From: Przewalskia tangutica
Taxonomy: Eukaryota > Streptophyta > Magnoliopsida > Solanales > Solanaceae
DNA length: 64,000 nucleotides
Assembly: GCA_029844215.1 (NCBI GenBank)
Contig: CM056724.1
Span: forward strand, 3,094,307-3,158,306
Direction of reading: 5' to 3'
This document shows positions 57,501-64,000 of the stretch, one piece after another. The first letter of the stretch is position 1, and the number at the start of each line of letters is the position of its first letter. Under the pieces are notes generated by a model. It ran no database searches, was not told the origin of the DNA, and saw nothing but the letters and a program-made list of their open reading frames with translations. Both the position numbers and the translations under genes were made by a program.

Positions 57501-60500
57501 GATTCTTATTCTACTTTCTCGATTGGCTCATAATACTTGCACTATTTTCCATCAGTATGGGCATTTCTTCCCAGATCCACAATACGAAAATGTCCAACAC
57601 ATAATTTGTTGTGATTCTTTCGCGACATATGCCTACGATTTTGAATTTGCAAATAATGTTGGATTTTCCAGGTAATACATCTTCTACTTTTTGTACTCCT
57701 TTTCCAAATTAAATTTTACGCTCACTGTTTCACACATACAAAAAGATTACATGGAACAATGCTTGACCAGAAAAATGATAAATTTCTTTACATTAGAAAA
57801 AAGCCTTTGATAAGTAGTGCTATTGGCCCCTTTAGCAAAGCTGTATGTTGGTCTTACTGACATCTCAAAAGTATCATTTTCTCCATTCCAATATCTATGA
57901 CATTTCTGATTTTGGTACATTTTGAAATGTTTGACATGGTTCTAAGATAACATTGTGTATATAACTTAGACTAGTTCGACAATTTAGATTTACTAACAAT
58001 TTTAATTCAATATGGGATGTAGTCGTTCTTTGTCAAACCGACTTTTGAGTTTTGATAAAGTAATAACTTTGTTAAATGTTCGGGAACAGAAACACTCGTA
58101 TACGAGATGTACACAAAAAAGTTGAAAACTTGGAAAAAATATGATGACCCCCAATTTTCTGTACAAAAAGGAATCTCATTGGTGCACCAAAAGGAAATAC
58201 GCGATGAGAGGCTATTCCTAAATTGTACAAAGTTCATCTCTACACTTCCAAAAGATCTATTTCTTTCTCTCCAGACGATCACATAAGTGCTAGTGGAGCA
58301 ACGTTCGATGCCTTGCGTCTCCCTTTCCATATACCATAATTCCAACTGAACAGTAGGTATTTCTCGGTGCCTGGCATCACCCAAGTTATTCCAAACAAAC
58401 AAAGAATTTCCCACCATAATCTCGAGGCTACCCGACAATAAAGGAGGAGATGGTTGATGTATTCACCCGAGCCCTTGCACATAAAGCACCAACTAGAGTA
58501 TATGATCATCCTCTTCCTTAGATTTTTAGCCATTAAATCACCCCGTTGTTGCGAGCCAAATGAAGCACACCTTTCTCTTACCTACTTTTGATAATTAGTT
58601 ATTCGAACGGTGCCACATAAATTGGGACAAAGAGAGTATACCATAATATTTGTGTGGCTGTAGGCTTTTGAAACTTATTTTTAAATATGCCATAACATTT
58701 GTGTGGCTATAAAAACTTCTCATTAAGGAAATATAGGAGTGTCCCATTCTTTTTGGAACAAACTAATAAGGAAATAGTGTCAATCTAAGTGGAAGAGAGG
58801 GAGGTACAACTTTTTCATCGTATAGTATGCATAAAAGACATAACTACGTGGAAAAGGTTCATATTAATGGAACGATGCGGAGTAGAAGGGAATCCACGAT
58901 GGTATAACTTAATTGTACCAAGCACTTTATGAAGATAATGAAGCATAGATGCCACAATTAGAGGGAAACATATTCTAGATAATTAACTCTGTGAAAGAGT
59001 CTCTTAAATAACCCTTCTGAGTAGGAAGTTGTCCCTTTATGTCAAAAAAATTGTGGAGACGAAGCACCAGTACATGACGGGTTTAATCTAACCTTTAATT
59101 ATCATTGTTGCAAAGCTATGAAAGAAAGATGTTATGGAATGCTTGAATTTATTCCACATTTACAACACTTTTGAGAAGCATTTTAGATCTTTTACAGTAC
59201 TACTTTTAGAAACAGAATGGTATCATGGGCATCAGATACTTCTGACCAATAAGCTTGGTAGGAAGTATTTATAAAATTATATCAAAAATACGTTGGCTAG
59301 ATTGAAGTCGGTAATTGACAATCTTATCTCTACTTCGAAAAGTGCTTTTGCCGGGGTAGAGAGTCGTTTCCCATTTAAAATGGGTGCTTGGGAATGAGGA
59401 GACTTAACAACTTTTTTTTGGTTTATTGGGACAATGGTTATGGAGATTCACACATGAGGAGAGTGCCATGTGAAGGGATGTGACAAAAGTTGGATATGGA
59501 TGCAATCAATAGGAATTATAGAGGAATAAAGAATCTCACGGGACTCAGTAGGACGTTCAATGAGGAATTGAAGTCTAATATGATTTTTGGCTTGACCTAT
59601 GGTATGGTGATAGTGATACTACTTTAAAAGTTCATTTTCCTCATCCATTCTTCATCTCAAATACAATAAAAACCACGATTTCACCATGTCCTTATAAGGA
59701 AAGATGGGTGTGATATGTCTTTTTAGAAGAAGCAAGCATGATTGGAAGATTAATAAGGTGAAAAGATTATTACGAGACTTTACAGCTATATCCTGTTTGG
59801 GATGTTTGATAAGGTACTATGAAAAGGATCATCCTCAAATTATTTCTCTGCAAACTCATACCAATGAGGATGAATCAAGGGATTTTGGATCTTAATTTGG
59901 AAGTCGAAGGCACCCAAGAAATATCCTTCTTTACATGGTGTGCGATATAGGAACAACCTTGACAGCAAACAATTTGAGAGGATGTATAATTGTGCAATTA
60001 TTGCTTGGAGGTACTGCTTGTGGAAATGGTGAGGATGTCTATCTGCTCCGTCTGTATTCTACCTTTCCTTAGGACTATATGGTGTTATATTTTACATGTT
60101 GAACATCTGATGCAGTCGCAGACAATAGCAAGTTGGAAGATTACCAAGCTGGAAGTGAGTAGAGAAAAGAAGTAGAAGACTGTCCTTTATGTATTTTTGG
60201 TTACTATGGAGAGGAAGAATAAGACCTTCAAGGACTTAGAAATTCATTAGAAAAAGTCAAAATCTCATTTGTTTGGGTGTAAAGAAATCCTTTGTTGCAA
60301 ATTTTGTAGGGGTCTGAAACATACCTGCATTAGTTTTATGTATAGCAGAACAATCTTCATGTTAATTAAACTTATCTGATTTGTCATAAAATAAGTTTGC
60401 TAGATACATAAATCAGATAAGTTCAATTAACACATGAAGATTGTTCTGCTATACATTAATCTAATGCAGGTATGTTTCAGACCCCTCCACATTTATGCAA

Positions 60501-63500
60501 CAAAGGATATTGATAACTTTTTTTATTTTCAAAATTCATCAAAATTTATATTGTTTGTTTTCTGCTCTGGGGCAATTTCTTTGCGTGTTCTTCTGCATCT
60601 TGTAAGCATTATTTTTGCCAACGTTAGTGAAAATCCTTTGCTGAGGCAGATTTTTATGAATAATACAAGAATGGTTTTCTTCTGCAGGCATACTTCAGAA
60701 TTGCCTATGCTGCAAATTGCTTTTCAGTATACTGTTGTTGTCCCACCAGATGAACTTGCAAATGCAGGATCAAATTCCACAACAAGGTAAGATTGTTTTT
60801 ACTAGTGGCCTTTTTGCTGCTTTACGGTTTCAGGTAGCAGTGACCATCAGACTAACATGCTTCCTATTTATTTATGTATAAATATGAGCATTTTTTTACC
60901 TTTTAACTCAACAACAACGATAAAGTATGACATTATATTTTGATTTTGGACAAAGTGGCTTTGCAGAAGCTTGATTCTAGTTTAGCGTTTCCTGGCTGTG
61001 TGCTTATTTAGCAGTGGATATAGCCACATATTATATATGGTGTTCTATACTTCTTAGTTGCCCAAGGTAAAAGTTGATTCAATTTAAAATTATATAAGTG
61101 AACCAATTACTTAAGCACAGCCTTTGTGCTGCACATGTATAATATTGTTACCATTCTCACAAAAAAACTATTATGACAGCAAAGGGATGATGATTCTAGA
61201 AGTAGAGAATTCTGGAATTAATGTCGGTCAGATTTGCAGTTGGATCTGGCCATTTCTTAGTTATTTTGCATTACTCTGCTTTCTCTTTACTTTTTTTTTT
61301 AATTCTAAAACTTTTTCTATAATTTATACTACTCTAGCTTTGAACAAGGAATAACTCCTTTTGCTTTGCGTTTTCTGGTGGATACCCTTTTTTTTATCAT
61401 CTTCTGTTATACATGCTCTAAGCAGTGGATATGTTGTGCAGAACAAAGCATTCTCTGAAAAGGAAATTAAGGATTCGGACTCTTCAGTTTGGAGTAGCTC
61501 ATAGCATAAATGAGATTTATGACAGTGTTGATTCTGAAGTGGTGCTTTCATTACTTGTCCACAAGGTATGTCTTACTTGTCTTAATATTTCACTTTAACC
61601 CAAATTCATCAGGTCTATTTACTGAACTATCTGATGTGTAGAAGTGAAGATATAGCAACTTAGGATGAACTTGCTGCCCTTTTGGTAGTTTACTATACAT
61701 GCATTTATTTGAAAACCTTAAGAACTGTTTGATCGGTTGGAAATTACACTTCAAGTGCTCAAACTATTTCCATTATAACAATCGATCATTCTGGATGATA
61801 CCTGTAAATGCATTGATATCACAATCTGGAAGAATGATTACAAACTTCACGCTAAAAAGTTATTTTGTCATAGGCAAAAATATGATAAAATAAGAGGAAC
61901 TCTTGAAATGCCTCAAATCAAGTTGTAAGATAAAAGTATTTGGTAGAGTATTAGATTTTATCCGTTTAAGATCAACCAAAACCTGTCTCTCCTTGTTTCT
62001 ACAGTTGGCCCATTATTATTAGAATACCAAATCATGCTTCTTAATTGCAGGTTAAGTTTACTCTTTACTTGTGCTGAATAATTCTCCTTTTCCTCAAGGT
62101 TATTCTAGCCTCGTTGGAGCAAGGTGTTCGAGAGGGCAGAATGTTACTTCATGATTGGCTTGTTATTCTTACGGCTCAGTATAATGATGCTTGCAAACTT
62201 ATTCAGTCTGGGCATGGAGGTTCAACCGGCGTTCACATTGATGTTGCATTCTCCCAATGTCCTCAACTGCAGCCTTTACCCCGCTTGGTTTTTGCTCTAT
62301 TACGAAACCCTCTTCTCCGTTTACATGAAGAAGGCGTGCATCCTGACTACCGAATATATCTTCAGTGTCTTTTTAGGTATTGATATATCCCAAGTGGATT
62401 ATTTTCTTACTTAGCTGATAAGATTAGAGTTTCATCTACTTATTTCTCGATCTTTTTTGGGGTTTGGGGGGTGGGGGTGGAGAGAGAGGGGTAGTAGAGG
62501 GTTATGACATTGGAATAAACTAATTTAGCTACTGATAATACTTATTTAAGTTTCAACTGGAAATGAGATATGCATTCTTAGGTTAACTGTATGTTTGGAA
62601 ACTAAAGGAAGAAAGAGAAAAGGAAAGTAGAAAGAAGGAAAAGAGGAGCAAGGAACCGATTCGTGACCTGAAAGGCTGCTAGAAGAAGCAATGTGAGAAG
62701 GGGGCTTTTAGACACATTTGCTCCATGAAAATGGGATAAGATGGCAGTATGCTTTTTGAAGTTGGGAGTTAAGTGTATATCAAGGAACCTTGTCAGAAAG
62801 AATTTGGAGACCTCCGAGAAAGAGCGAGAGAGTGATGAACAACCTTAGTCTAGTGAAAAGGAGCCAGATAAATAGCTGGGGACTGAATTACTCTTCCCCG
62901 CAAAAAGCTCTCCACGCCTACCCTTGGAAAGAACACTATTTCCTTTAGTTAGGTAGTTCTCCCGACCATAAGACCCTTTATGTGTAAGGTTAATCGAGGG
63001 CCGAGGAAAGTTTATTGGCAAGAGGTTTGAGATTGTGGACCCTCACGATTTTAAGGGAGGAAAATTTTGGTTGGTCCGAAAGGGAAATCGTCTCTCCACT
63101 TTTTTTCTTTCTTAAAGCAAACATGAGAAGGGAATATCATGTACTTTTCTCTTCCCTTCTCCAGTCTACAAAAGCATGGTTTTGAAAATATCATGCATGG
63201 ACTGACCTGTCATACAAATTGTTGGGTAAGTTTTCATATATAAGGATATGTTTCTATGTAACTTTGGGGTTTTGAACATGTAAATCTCTTTGAAACTCTC
63301 ATCTAGTAACTCTGCTTAACGAGATTTTTGCAATACTTCAAAAATCTGGATTAAGGGATCAAAGTTCTTTCAAGTATAGTTTCTTTAGCCTTTACTTATT
63401 TTGGTATGGTCATGGATCTAGTGATATCCAAATCTTTTTATTCCTGCATAAGGACACAAAGTTCTTCATTAACTTGTGGCTTAATAAAAGATGAAATATC

Positions 63501-64000
63501 ATTCTCTGGAGCGACACTTGTGTAGTATTTATATCTTATTCCAAAAGATTTGGTCAAATAGGGATGGTACCTTATTTCGGTATTCTGCTTAAACATCTCT
63601 TCAACAGCTCATTGGGTCTCTTTATAATGGTGTGGTGTACATAAGAGAACTTGATATTGTCTCTGGAGCAGACACAATTGTAGTATTTCACTAATTAAAG
63701 AAAGAAGAAAAGAAAGAGAAAATACGGCCTTTCAACATTATGTTTAATTGCTGAGCGCGCGACTCCTTTTGTGGTGATATTTTGTTTTGCTGACGATTTT
63801 TGGGCGTGATGGTTGGTAAATCTAATTGTTAATGACTTTGGACTTTTGATGCAGTGCACTAGAACCTTCTTCGCTTAGTCGTGCCATATATCCATTGTTA
63901 ACCTCATATGCTTCGCTGGACAAACAAGCATATCCTCGACATTCCCTGAGCCGGGCTGCACTGATTACAAGTGGGAGTCCAGTATTCTTCCTTGATGCAT
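45503..64000 (+). CDS. SEC23-like COPII coat protein (At4g01810 type), 13 exons visible, runs off the window end
   Basis: Exons: 45503-45830, 53414-53473, 54854-54907, 54996-55168, 55291-55477, 55692-55837, 55915-56069, 57388-57469, 57556-57671, 60687-60785, 61442-61565, 62099-62376, 63855->64000. All introns are GT-AG with consistent phase, giving about 649 residues so far. The zinc finger C53-x2-C56...C73-x2-C76 opens the Sec23/Sec24 layout. The trunk follows (ARPVYVAAVDLASSEEFLEL, FGLATFSHKIGLYDVQGPIP, GNTFALARVFAFLSG, SGVCVDIFAVTNEYTDLASL), then the beta-sandwich (QIAFQYTVVVPP) and helical regions (LLHDWLVILTAQYND). The gelsolin-like end lies outside. Sec23 is the inner COPII coat subunit and the GAP for SAR1 at ER exit sites. 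Intron 1 (7.6 kb) holds an LTR element, a hAT element and exon-derived repeats. Confidence 0.94.
45866..46167 (+). repeat. 5' LTR of the gene-carrying element
   Basis: This 302-bp LTR runs TGTCACTATAGTGTATTGTG to GGTTCTGTTACA. The right half contains a CTTCCTCTTTCTCT pyrimidine-rich tract. It pairs with 49902-50200. Confidence 0.95.
46170..46182 (+). other. Primer binding site (initiator Met tRNA type)
   Basis: TGGTATCAAAGCC lies two bases after the LTR end. It matches the TGGTATCAGAGC-type PBS used by many Copia elements, with one change. Confidence 0.92.
46183..46456 (+). other. Element leader, unrecognised
   Basis: An open frame that begins in the LTR (46055) runs to 46369 and includes VTRFNISSGMEQLLTPLDV. 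It may be a remnant gag-leader or another captured piece. I recognise no domain. Confidence 0.4.
46457..46625 (+). pseudogene. Captured fragment of 60S ribosomal protein L27a (uL15) mRNA
   Basis: The frame from 46457 opens MTTRFKKNKKKRGYVNACQG, then KHPRGRGNIDRRYHRRIRFN and YHRGYFGKVGM. This is the N-terminal third of cytosolic L27a, a subunit of the large ribosome, with its own start codon. Compared with the family, a few residues after the CQGR segment are missing and several conserved Gly/His positions are changed. Homology ends after GKVGM near 46625, although the frame runs on to 46723. No intron is seen within the fragment. It is not a working ribosomal gene. Confidence 0.87.
46716..47329 (+). 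other. Two consecutive unrecognised open frames in the gene-carrying element
   Basis: Frames 46716-47003 (95 codons) and 47000-47329 (109 codons) abut with a few bases overlap. The first is Ser/Thr/Pro-rich after FEAREINRKLDLILSSLNL. The second is strongly acidic (TDLQWDESEEDESLELENGE) and contains a repeated phrase: EDQVFDKIPEKDNEY and EDQLFDEMPTRELND. The codon-level repeat and low stop density suggest former coding sequence. It could be a fourth captured gene or a degraded gag. I recognise no family. Confidence 0.5.
47605..48724 (+). pseudogene. Captured acetyl-CoA synthetase (ACS) mRNA fragment, C-terminal half
   Basis: Frames 47610-47825, 47800-48075 and 48051-48724 together cover the C-terminal half of plant acetyl-CoA synthetase. 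Landmarks are CDVEWVDADVPLF, GKPKGVLHTTGGYMVYTATT, ITGHSYVTYGPLLNGATNVV, SRKSLRVLGSVGEPINPSAW, YWLTGRVDDVINIGGHLISS and GLPKTRSGKIMRKI (the Lys region used in catalysis and acetylation). ACS makes acetyl-CoA from acetate and ATP. Here the YTSGSTGKPKG loop has an internal deletion, a segment after TATTFK is missing, the WWQTETGG stretch is broken by a stop and a frame change. No introns interrupt it, unlike a plant ACS gene, so it came from an mRNA. Confidence 0.92.
48725..49780 (+). pseudogene. Captured AGO4-clade Argonaute mRNA fragment (MID-PIWI)
   Basis: Directly after the ACS end (TSTLADLTVV) the same frame continues with CNIQGLISDLIKCGKQKGIM, PPLVRVEKMFEQAQ and LPGAPKFLLCLL. A stop follows at 48981. 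The frame 49053-49652 then gives VLLKINAKLGDLNSILTDEH, VPTIILEMYVSHGSPGQPD, RQWPSISHYRASVHKSPKVK, KPEHIIILRDRVSESQFNQV and HPRNYDFYLCVH. These are MID and PIWI sequences typical of AGO4/6/8/9, the Argonautes of RNA-directed DNA methylation. The first catalytic Asp of the slicer centre (GMDVSHGSPG in the family) is Tyr here. The second Asp (RDRVSES) and the His (HPRNYDFYLCVH) are kept. Traces continue to about 49780 (GTTRPTRY, LGFSAD). No introns are present. Confidence 0.93.
49886..49901 (+). other. Polypurine tract of the gene-carrying element
   Basis: TTCAAGGAGGATGGAG lies directly before the right LTR TGTCAC. It is purine-rich and in the expected position for the plus-strand primer. Confidence 0.88.
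49902..50200 (+). repeat. 3' LTR of the gene-carrying element
   Basis: TGTCACAATAGTGTATTGTG to GGTTCTGTTACA. It differs from the left LTR by about eight single-base changes and a 3-bp indel near its end, by hand count. Confidence 0.95.
50374..50480 (+). repeat. Copy 1 of the SEC23 exon-1 end with donor site
   Basis: ATGGCGATCACTCGTTATTC to TTGAATTGCCTAGTAAGTGT duplicates 45757-45840, including the intact CCTA|GTAAGT donor. It also keeps the following intron start (TTCATTTCAGATACCCTTTA). The coding part has a few changes (TTGCCGGGAAAATATA). Confidence 0.92.
50546..51980. mobile_element. hAT-derived element with a C-terminal transposase remnant
   Basis: The element starts TAGGGTGGGCGGGTTGAG and ends CACTGGCCAGCCTTA. 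It is flanked by CTTTAGAT (50538-50545) and CTGTAGAT (51981-51988), an 8-bp duplication with one mismatch. Both ends are GC-rich with GGGTCGGG/CCCGTCCC blocks that can pair. Between about 51165 and 50873 on the minus strand the sequence reads SSTTSKSVFSAGRF, then LGLEIAVLFRDWIRAEHKR. This resembles the hAT dimerisation region at the transposase C-terminus. The rest of the transposase is gone. It sits within the SEC23 intron-1 minisatellite. Confidence 0.78.
52153..52225 (+). repeat. Copy 2 of the SEC23 exon-1 end (partial, donor changed)
   Basis: TTGCCGGGAAAATATATCTT to TTGAATTGCCTAGCAAGTGT repeats the last ~50 bases of exon 1. The donor GTAAGT has become GCAAGT. Confidence 0.88.
52462..52535 (+). 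repeat. Copy 3 of the SEC23 exon-1 end (partial)
   Basis: TTTTGCCCGGAGAATATATC to GTGAATTGCCTAGTAAGTGT repeats the end of exon 1 with a functional-looking CCTA|GTAAGT donor. A trace of a further, shorter copy (TATTGAATTGCTCAGTGAGT) lies at 52603-52630. Confidence 0.87.
52745..52850 (+). repeat. Copy 4 of the SEC23 exon-1 end
   Basis: TATGGCGATCACTCCTTATT through GGACCTTGAATTGCCCAGTA duplicates the end of exon 1. Its frame keeps LPESCPENISSFMDLELP, very close to the real exon, followed by a CCCA|GTAAGT donor. Confidence 0.9.
52978..53050 (+). repeat. Decoy copy of the start of SEC23 exon 2
   Basis: TTTTTGGATGGTGTAGTGGA then AGAATCCGAGTAAATGCAGG duplicates the acceptor and first part of exon 2 (53400-53445). 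The frame gains a stop (GAGTAA) soon after the acceptor, so use of this site would end translation. Confidence 0.88.
53700..54210 (+). repeat. Diverged ~180-200 bp tandem repeat in SEC23 intron 2
   Basis: Roughly 2.7 units share AGCTGTTTGGTTAT, TTGAATACCATATCTAACTC, GGAAGAATGT and TTCAGTTGTGCACAT. Units start near 53755, 53935 and 54100. No coding content. Confidence 0.72.
54265..54465. mobile_element. Small hAT MITE with TIR CAGGGCCGTC in SEC23 intron 2
   Basis: The ends CAGGGCCGTCTCAAAC and AAAGACGGCCCTG are inverted repeats. A perfect 8-bp duplication TGCTTGGT (54257-54264 and 54466-54473) flanks the element, as expected for hAT. It is 201 bp and non-coding. Confidence 0.93.
56070..57387 (+). 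other. SEC23 intron 7, no additional gene seen
   Basis: This 1.3-kb intron has no recognisable coding or transposon structure. It includes a CCCGCCCCCAACCCACTCCC stretch next to an A-run. Confidence 0.55.
58007..58585 (-). pseudogene. 3' end of an L1-type LINE (zf-RVT region) in SEC23 intron 9
   Basis: On the minus strand, RVCFIWLATTGVI is followed by NLRKRMI, then WCFMCKGSGEYINHLLLYC. RLWWEILCLFGITWVMP comes next and, in the next frame, VWRERNRSFGS. This is the zinc-binding domain found after reverse transcriptase in plant LINEs, with the Cys-Cys-His-Cys pattern visible in CFMCKGSGE...HLLLYC. It is 5'-truncated and frameshifted, as usual for LINE copies, and antisense to SEC23. Confidence 0.87.
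58608..58805. mobile_element. Degraded Stowaway-type MITE in SEC23 intron 9
   Basis: GTGCCACATAAATTGGGACA at the left and GGAAGAGAGGGAGGTAC at the right are the eroded ends of the same family as 1150-1391. Internal phrases ATTTGTGTGGCTATAAAAAC and TTCTTTTTGGAACAAACT are shared. Confidence 0.75.
59248..59350 (+). pseudogene. LINE reverse transcriptase relic in SEC23 intron 9
   Basis: The plus strand encodes, across a frame change, YKIISKI and VIDNLISTSKSAFAG. This matches the LINE RT block ending in the conserved Gln/Lys-Ser-Ala-Phe-x-x-Gly-Arg. Flanking sequence up to about 59900 may be further LINE debris but shows no clear motif. The orientation is opposite to the fragment at 58007-58585, so the two are separate insertions. 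Confidence 0.65.
60287..60509. mobile_element. Near-perfect 223-bp hairpin in SEC23 intron 9
   Basis: The left arm contains ATCCTTTGTTGCA, AGGGGTCTGAAACATACCTG and TATAGCAGAACAATCTTCAT. It is followed after a ~10-base loop by its complement, ending TGCAACAAAGGAT. Arms are about 105 bp each with a few mismatches. It sits 177 bp before exon 10. It is best explained as a fold-back MITE, and its transcript would form a long double-stranded RNA. Confidence 0.85.
62377..63854 (+). other. SEC23 intron 12, no additional gene seen
   Basis: This 1.5-kb intron has a GGGGTGGGGGTGGAGAGAGA purine tract near 62470 and AGAAAG-rich stretches. I recognise no transposon ends and no protein homology. Confidence 0.5.

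Noticed and set aside
59704..60175. Open frames in SEC23 intron 9 that might be an embedded gene
   Set aside because: No domain, many Stowaway/LINE remnants around, and no consistent coding frame.
62051..62098. Alternative acceptor ATTGCAG|GTTAAG for SEC23 exon 12
   Set aside because: Using it would add sequence with a stop before the conserved VILASLEQGV block; the CTCAAG| acceptor at 62098 keeps the family sequence.

Overview
This is nuclear DNA of a flowering plant, almost certainly a member of the Solanaceae. Coding exons are split by GT-AG introns. Non-coding DNA is AT-rich and packed with transposons, including a SINE with the A-box/B-box and 3' body I associate with the Solanaceae TS/SolS families, a Solanaceae-type Stowaway MITE, and an Ogre/Tat Ty3-gypsy element. 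I cannot fix the genus.

Layout. 1-5725 (minus): 5' part of a CRIB-type RopGAP gene, exons 1-3, with a 5-kb first intron full of MITEs and a SINE. 5740-9860: upstream tandem repeats, a ~1-kb segment present twice, and a GC-richer block that looks like mitochondrial DNA. 11711-33634 (minus): one nearly complete 21.9-kb Ogre-like retrotransposon with a TTTGG target duplication, PBS, PPT, ORF1, gag, protease, RT, two RNase H domains, integrase, 3' tandem arrays and an internally duplicated 5' LTR. 34528-35722 (plus): a two-exon gene for a 72-residue membrane microprotein. 37564-40654 (minus): a three-exon gene for a small mitochondrial protein (At2g27730 type, plant complex I accessory subunit P2) with a hAT element in intron 2. 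42325-44250 (minus): a decayed Copia element. 44492-44757: a broken copy of the 5' end of the next gene. 45503 to the window end (plus): a SEC23-like COPII coat gene, 13 exons visible.

The most unusual object is a 4.3-kb LTR retrotransposon (45866-50200, TSD TAATT, tRNA-iMet PBS) in SEC23 intron 1. In place of recognisable gag-pol it carries intronless pieces of at least three unrelated host mRNAs in the same orientation: ribosomal protein L27a, acetyl-CoA synthetase and an AGO4-clade Argonaute. The last two are fused in frame. The same intron holds several degenerate copies of the end of SEC23 exon 1, some with intact donor sites, and one copy of the start of exon 2, embedded in a ~60-bp minisatellite.

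A second observation concerns sequence quality. Differences among the three Ogre LTR copies, and frameshifts in its pol, mostly turn CAG or CTG into CG. This looks more like a long-read base-calling artefact at CHG-methylated sites than true mutation, so the apparent decay of the Ogre genes may be overstated. The host genes do not act in a common pathway; they are ordinary neighbours separated by transposon insertions.
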